Source of the DNA: Solanum dulcamara
Taxonomy: Eukaryota > Streptophyta > Magnoliopsida > Solanales > Solanaceae
DNA length: 64,000 bases
Direction of reading: 5' to 3'
Assembly (NCBI RefSeq): GCF_947179165.1
Contig: NC_077238.1
Location: forward strand, 60,371,257 to 60,435,256
The notes under the pieces are model-generated. The model saw only the letters and a program-made list of their open reading frames with translations. It had not been told where the DNA came from and made no database searches. This document shows positions 59,848 to 64,000 of this stretch, piece after piece (the first letter of the stretch is position 1; the number at the start of each line of letters is the position of its first letter). Made by a program: the position numbers and the translations under genes.

Positions 59848-60842
59848 TACAGATCCGATAAGATTCATCAAATCTAGTTCGGGAGTAGAAAAAGTCATAA
59901 GCAGGATCAAACCTCACCCGGGGAAATCTCTGGACCACTGATCAAAATCTCCACAATCATAGCAACCTCTATAGACCGAAGCTCGGCATAAAGAATGCGG
60001 AGAAATCCTCTGGTGGCCCTTAAGAAATTGTGAACCATTTTCAACCCTCTGAAAGGAACTATATAGAATAGGATGAGCTCCAACAATGGAAGGCCTATTG
60101 TGGTCACCCTGAGAATTCTGACCTGAACTATATCCGCTATAAGCTCCATAAGCTATCTCAAAACCTCTTGGGACATGAGTTGCTACCGCTGTGGGCCTGA
60201 TAGGTCAAGAAAGAAGATGACCCTCGCCTAATTGATACTCGCCCTGAAGTGGGATGCTATCACCACTATGTTAATAGAGAGGCCTTTTTCTACTATCTAT
60301 GTAAGACCCAAGGCATGTTTGCTCCATGGATATTGCTTGAACAAAATCCTGAGGAAGACCCAACCTCTATCAAGTGCTTTGACACCAAAAAGAATGGCAA
60401 AGACGCTCCCCCGGTGAATTTCAGACTCATATCCTGATTTATAGGGGATGATTTGGGGTTATGACCGCCCACTTAAGAAGATCCATGACATACTCCGACA
60501 CTAAGGACGAACCCTGTTGGGGAACCGCTAACCCATCTTAGGCCTGAGAACTATCTGTCGAAACTCTGGTAGAACCTGCCGAAGCTCCGACCTATTCACC
60601 GAAAACCTCATGGTATCCATCTAAGAAATAATGGATTCCAAATGATCAGTTTTAGAAGTTATTCAAACCAACATGGTAAGGAGTCAAGAAAAGAATTTCC
60701 TAGGAATGCCCTATAGCCTCCCAAAAATAGGATACGGACATCTCCTTACCAATACACATGATTCTACTGCTTTTCTTTGTTCCTATGAACATAATTGTTC
60801 CATTAGCATTTCTCTCATAGCAATAATGCTGATCAACCTAGA
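59848..60842 (-). pseudogene. Gag of element D, degenerate
   Basis: On the minus strand, near 59925-59965, the zinc knuckle reads CYDCGDFDQWSRDF: the His is Gln and the final Cys is Phe. Upstream the frames carry a Gly/Ser/Tyr-rich stretch (GAYSGYSSGQNSQG near 60110-60150) like gypsy gag. Stops and frame changes are frequent. Confidence 0.65.
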
Positions 60843-60854
60843 GATCTAATACCA
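60843..60854 (-). other. Primer binding site of element D (degenerate)
   Basis: Minus strand TGGTATTAGATC, two or three changes from TGGTATCAGAGC, 3 nt from the LTR end. Confidence 0.7.
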
Positions 60855-60857
60855 CCT

Positions 60858-62805
60858 TGTCATGACTCAATTTCTCTTATCATGATGGAATCTGATAACA
60901 CCCACCAGTACGTAGGCCGAAACCAGAGACAACGGACTACCAAGCTGAAAATGAATAAGTAAAGAGGAAAGTAAACAATAATGATAATAAAAGAACAACT
61001 GAAATAAACACAAGAAATCACCCCAAGACCTAACATCAGTCAGTGATTGAGCCTCAAAATCAAAATAAGAGTACAATGCTTTTACAGATACAACTATAAG
61101 TACAGAAAGTCTTTGAAAGCAAGTAAGGAGTGGTCCTAATGCAACATAGATGGAAATAGGCAATTTCGAATGCCAGCAGCTCAATAATCTTTGAGTACCA
61201 AATAAATGGTACTCAGTAGGCATGGGACTACTGAGCTTCACAAATAAAGCAAGTATAAATTACAGGTAATCAGATAAATATAGCACAAGTAAGCAAATAA
61301 GATCTAATACAAGATAAGACATGGAATGATAGTAAAGAGCTGAAATATATATATATATATATAAATAAAGGAGACAAAGCCAAAGAGCGAACCTGCATGC
61401 GCAAGAAATAATCTATTTACAGTAAGAAGGCACTAAAGGAGTCAAAAAATCAAGGACGAAAGCACTGACTTCTACTACTAATCACAAATCCACCTAAGGA
61501 TGAAACAAACTGAATATAGCAATAAATTACCAACAACAACATAGGGTAAGACATCTTTTAACCTAACAACAAATACGACCAAAGATAAATAGAGGTATAA
61601 TTAGATAATAAACAATCGGGCACCCATACCCTGAGAAGGTACAAATAATGACAAACATATTCCCAACCCCTATAAAATTAGGGGACCACACTATACAAAT
61701 ATACTGGTAATAGGCGATGCTAATGAGTGTAAGTTTGTCATAAAAACCAATAACATCATTGGTGGCTCTCAATTATCAACAATAAGTGTATAGACCCACC
61801 TCGACCCTTGACATGCAAGGTGGGACCCATGCAGCTGCCTCATCCAGTTCAATGGTACACTAGCCAGAGGGGCTGATAGGGGATACATAAAGTTTGTATA
61901 TACTACCTGGACCAAACTAGGTCTTATAAAGACATATAGTGTCTTTGTAGTTGTACCAGAGAGTGAGTGGTAAAGTCGATATATAAAAGTCAAGGCCATG
62001 CCATATATATGTAAGCCAGTAACCTCAAACCGTGAGCACCCAAAAAAGGGCCCAGCCAGCCAGCCAGTAAACTCCTAGTGGCATCAGCCCAGCTAGCAAG
62101 AGTAAACTCGAGAGCATTAGTAAGTCAAGAAAGGGCGTCGATGCACCGAATAGCCAAGTAAAATTCAGTACATCCCCGATGTCTCATAAGTTTCAAAACT
62201 AGTGAATAAGTAATCTAAGTAGTACAACTCCTATTAAAACTAGTTTAAAAGTAGTAATAGTGTGAGAAAGCCTTCTCAAAGATAGTATTGAAAATTCCAA
62301 TGTCAATACCAGGATCATACCACAAAGCAAGTGAATATGCTCAATTAAATGCAAGCCTGCCATCACCAACATCCAAACAAGGTACACACAATCATCAAGG
62401 AAATACCAATTCTTAGCACACCAATAAGTCAAAGGGCCTAACCTGGATTCCAATCGCTCCTTAGATACTACCTCGAGCCCAATAATATATAAGAAGTAAG
62501 GTGGAATCATAATCCTAATGCTAACCAAAAGCGAGACAATTGATACATGACTTAGAATCTGCTAGGGGAGATACTATCTCTAGGATCGATGCCTTACCCC
62601 AATATATGCCATCTCAGCTCCCTACGAGCACAACTAAGCCAAACATATGGCTATGATGAGCCACAGAGGCCCTAGGCGCACCAACCATAACTGGCCCTAC
62701 TGGAAGCTACGCCAAGCTATAAGGGCAAAGATCACTTGCTAATGTACCTAAGGCTTAAACCTAGACTAAGGCCATCCAAAAAATCCTAAAAAAGATAATA
62801 ACTCT
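60858..62805 (-). repeat. 5' LTR of gypsy element D, truncated
   Basis: Matches 51598-53731 of the other LTR in the same order. Homology stops at about 62805, where copia RT/integrase sequence begins, so roughly 1.7 kb of this LTR is missing. Confidence 0.8.
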
Positions 62806-64000
62806 AAAAAAGATACTAGGTGCCACACTTTTCTTCTTTTAAACTGATTGAGTTCTCTTTCCATGTCAATGATCCAATCTATATATTGATTAGCTTCATT
62901 GATTTCCTTAGGTTCAACCATAGATAAATAGGCATAGAATGCATATTGATTTTTTAGACCTGATCTAGTGGCTATTCCAGATCTTACGTTTGTGAGAATG
63001 TTGTCAATTGAAAGTGATCCTTGATACTAATATTCCTTAAGGACTAATTTTTGTGATTCTACTATTTGATTCTCTTGTTTTGCTGATGTATTTTTAGTTA
63101 TCACCATTTGATCAACCAAGTGTGCCTTATCTGAGTTGTCATTGTCACTAAGAGTGAAAGTTGTGTCATCTTTGCCTACAAGAGTAAAATCTGTTTATCT
63201 CACTTGCTCCTGCAAAATTGATTCATAAGTCCTTGGAAGTTCATTATCAACCTACAAATTTTGGTAAGCCATAAAATTGCATTCATCAAAGACTACATGC
63301 ACATTTTCTTCAACACACATAAATTTTTTGTTTAACACCCTATAAGTTTTACTATGTGACAACTATCCTAAAAATATTTCCTCATCACTCCTAACATCAA
63401 ATTTTTCTAACAAGTCCTTTTCATTATTGTGAATAAATAACTTGCATCCGGAGGCTCTTAGATGAGAAATGTTAGGTTTTCTTCCTTTAAGTTATTCACA
63501 AGGAGTTTTTTCTAACATAGTCCTACACATACATCTATTGATTATGTTAGAAGCAATATTAATGTCTTCAGTATAGAATTGACTGGCCACATTACTAGTT
63601 ATCATCATAGTCCTAGCCATCTCTTGCAAAGTTCTATTTTTTTTTACAACCACTCCATTTTGTTAAGGGTTTGAGGAGTAGAGAAATTATGATCAATACC
63701 ATAATAGAAAAAATATTATAAAATCTTTCTATTTTCAAATTCAATTTCATGGTTAGATCTGGTTGTATCTAGTTGTTTATCAAGTTTTTTATCTAGTTTT
63801 CTCACTAAAGTGCAGAATGCCTCAAATGATCTTCTTTAAAAGCAAGAAAAATTATTCAAGTAAACCTTGTGTAGTCATCAACTAGTACAAAAACATATCT
63901 CTTGCCTCCCCTACTTTTTATTTTCATCGATCCCCACATATCCATGTTTACCAGTTCCAAGGATGTGGTTGATCTAATGAATTGTTTGGATTTAAAAAAG
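62806..64000 (-). pseudogene. Sirevirus-like copia integrase and RT start (continues past window)
   Basis: On the minus strand the right edge carries the integrase core region (SLELVNMDMWGSMKI near 63920-63970, with a catalytic Asp). The integrase/RT linker follows, and then NQYAFYAYLS and MERELNQFKRRKVWHLV (62830-62960), the start of RT. Sequence stops there at the D LTR. Several stop codons are present. The linker resembles that of Sirevirus (Maximus/SIRE) elements. Confidence 0.72.

Larger units (their letters stand above)
51598..62805 (-). mobile_element. Gypsy element D (pol-deleted), with two nested solo LTRs
   Basis: Minus-strand order: 5' LTR 60858-62805 (its start truncated), primer site 60843-60854, gag remnants, a purine region at 56097-56130 and 3' LTR 51598-56096. 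The LTRs match over about 1.95 kb but are well diverged, so the element is old. RT, RNase H and integrase are not recognisable. Solo LTRs sit at 54215-55013 and 58161-59842. Confidence 0.8.

Overview
This is plant nuclear DNA, almost certainly from a Solanaceae species (tomato, pepper, potato or tobacco group). The window is a pile of nested transposable elements around one host gene that looks intact. The host gene is a three-exon cytochrome P450 of the CYP716A type (25599-28103). All family calls come from reading motifs by eye; no database search was run.

Left block, 1-13789: a minus-strand Ty3/gypsy element of the Tat lineage, cut by the window start. It has a 5' LTR (12755-13789), a tRNA primer site, broken gag-pol with an extra (archaeal-type) RNase H, and part of the 3' LTR (1-322). 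Between pol and the 3' LTR lie a higher-order tandem array (92-bp units made of four 23-bp monomers), a possible antisense ORF, and four repeated TATA-exon-splice-donor units that could be its amplified promoter. A solo LTR (1322-3684, TSD GGACT) sits inside these repeats.

Middle-left, 14109-24793: a 4.8-kb hAT element with a decayed transposase. A complete Ty1/copia element (18923-24793, TSD ACTTT) is inserted across its right end and target duplication. The TSDs let the nesting be undone base by base.

Host island, 24799-29251: a duplicated AT-rich block, the P450 gene with TATA box and two canonical introns, and a 205-bp CACTA-type MITE downstream.

Right block, 29252-64000: mostly damaged retrotransposons. 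In order: a copia-like LTR; gypsy element A (LTR, gag, RT, RNase H, part of INT); a reverse-oriented LTR (F); internally deleted gypsy element B; the 5' LTR and start of gag of gypsy element C; a decayed LINE; the 3' part of a Sirevirus-like copia element with an envelope-position ORF; a minus-strand gypsy element D carrying two further solo LTRs; and the integrase/RT start of a Sirevirus-like element that is probably the other half of the one interrupted by D.

Nothing in the right block looks like an intact host gene. Only the P450 is expected to have a cellular function, probably triterpenoid oxidation at the endoplasmic reticulum. No tRNA, rRNA or CRISPR features were recognised.
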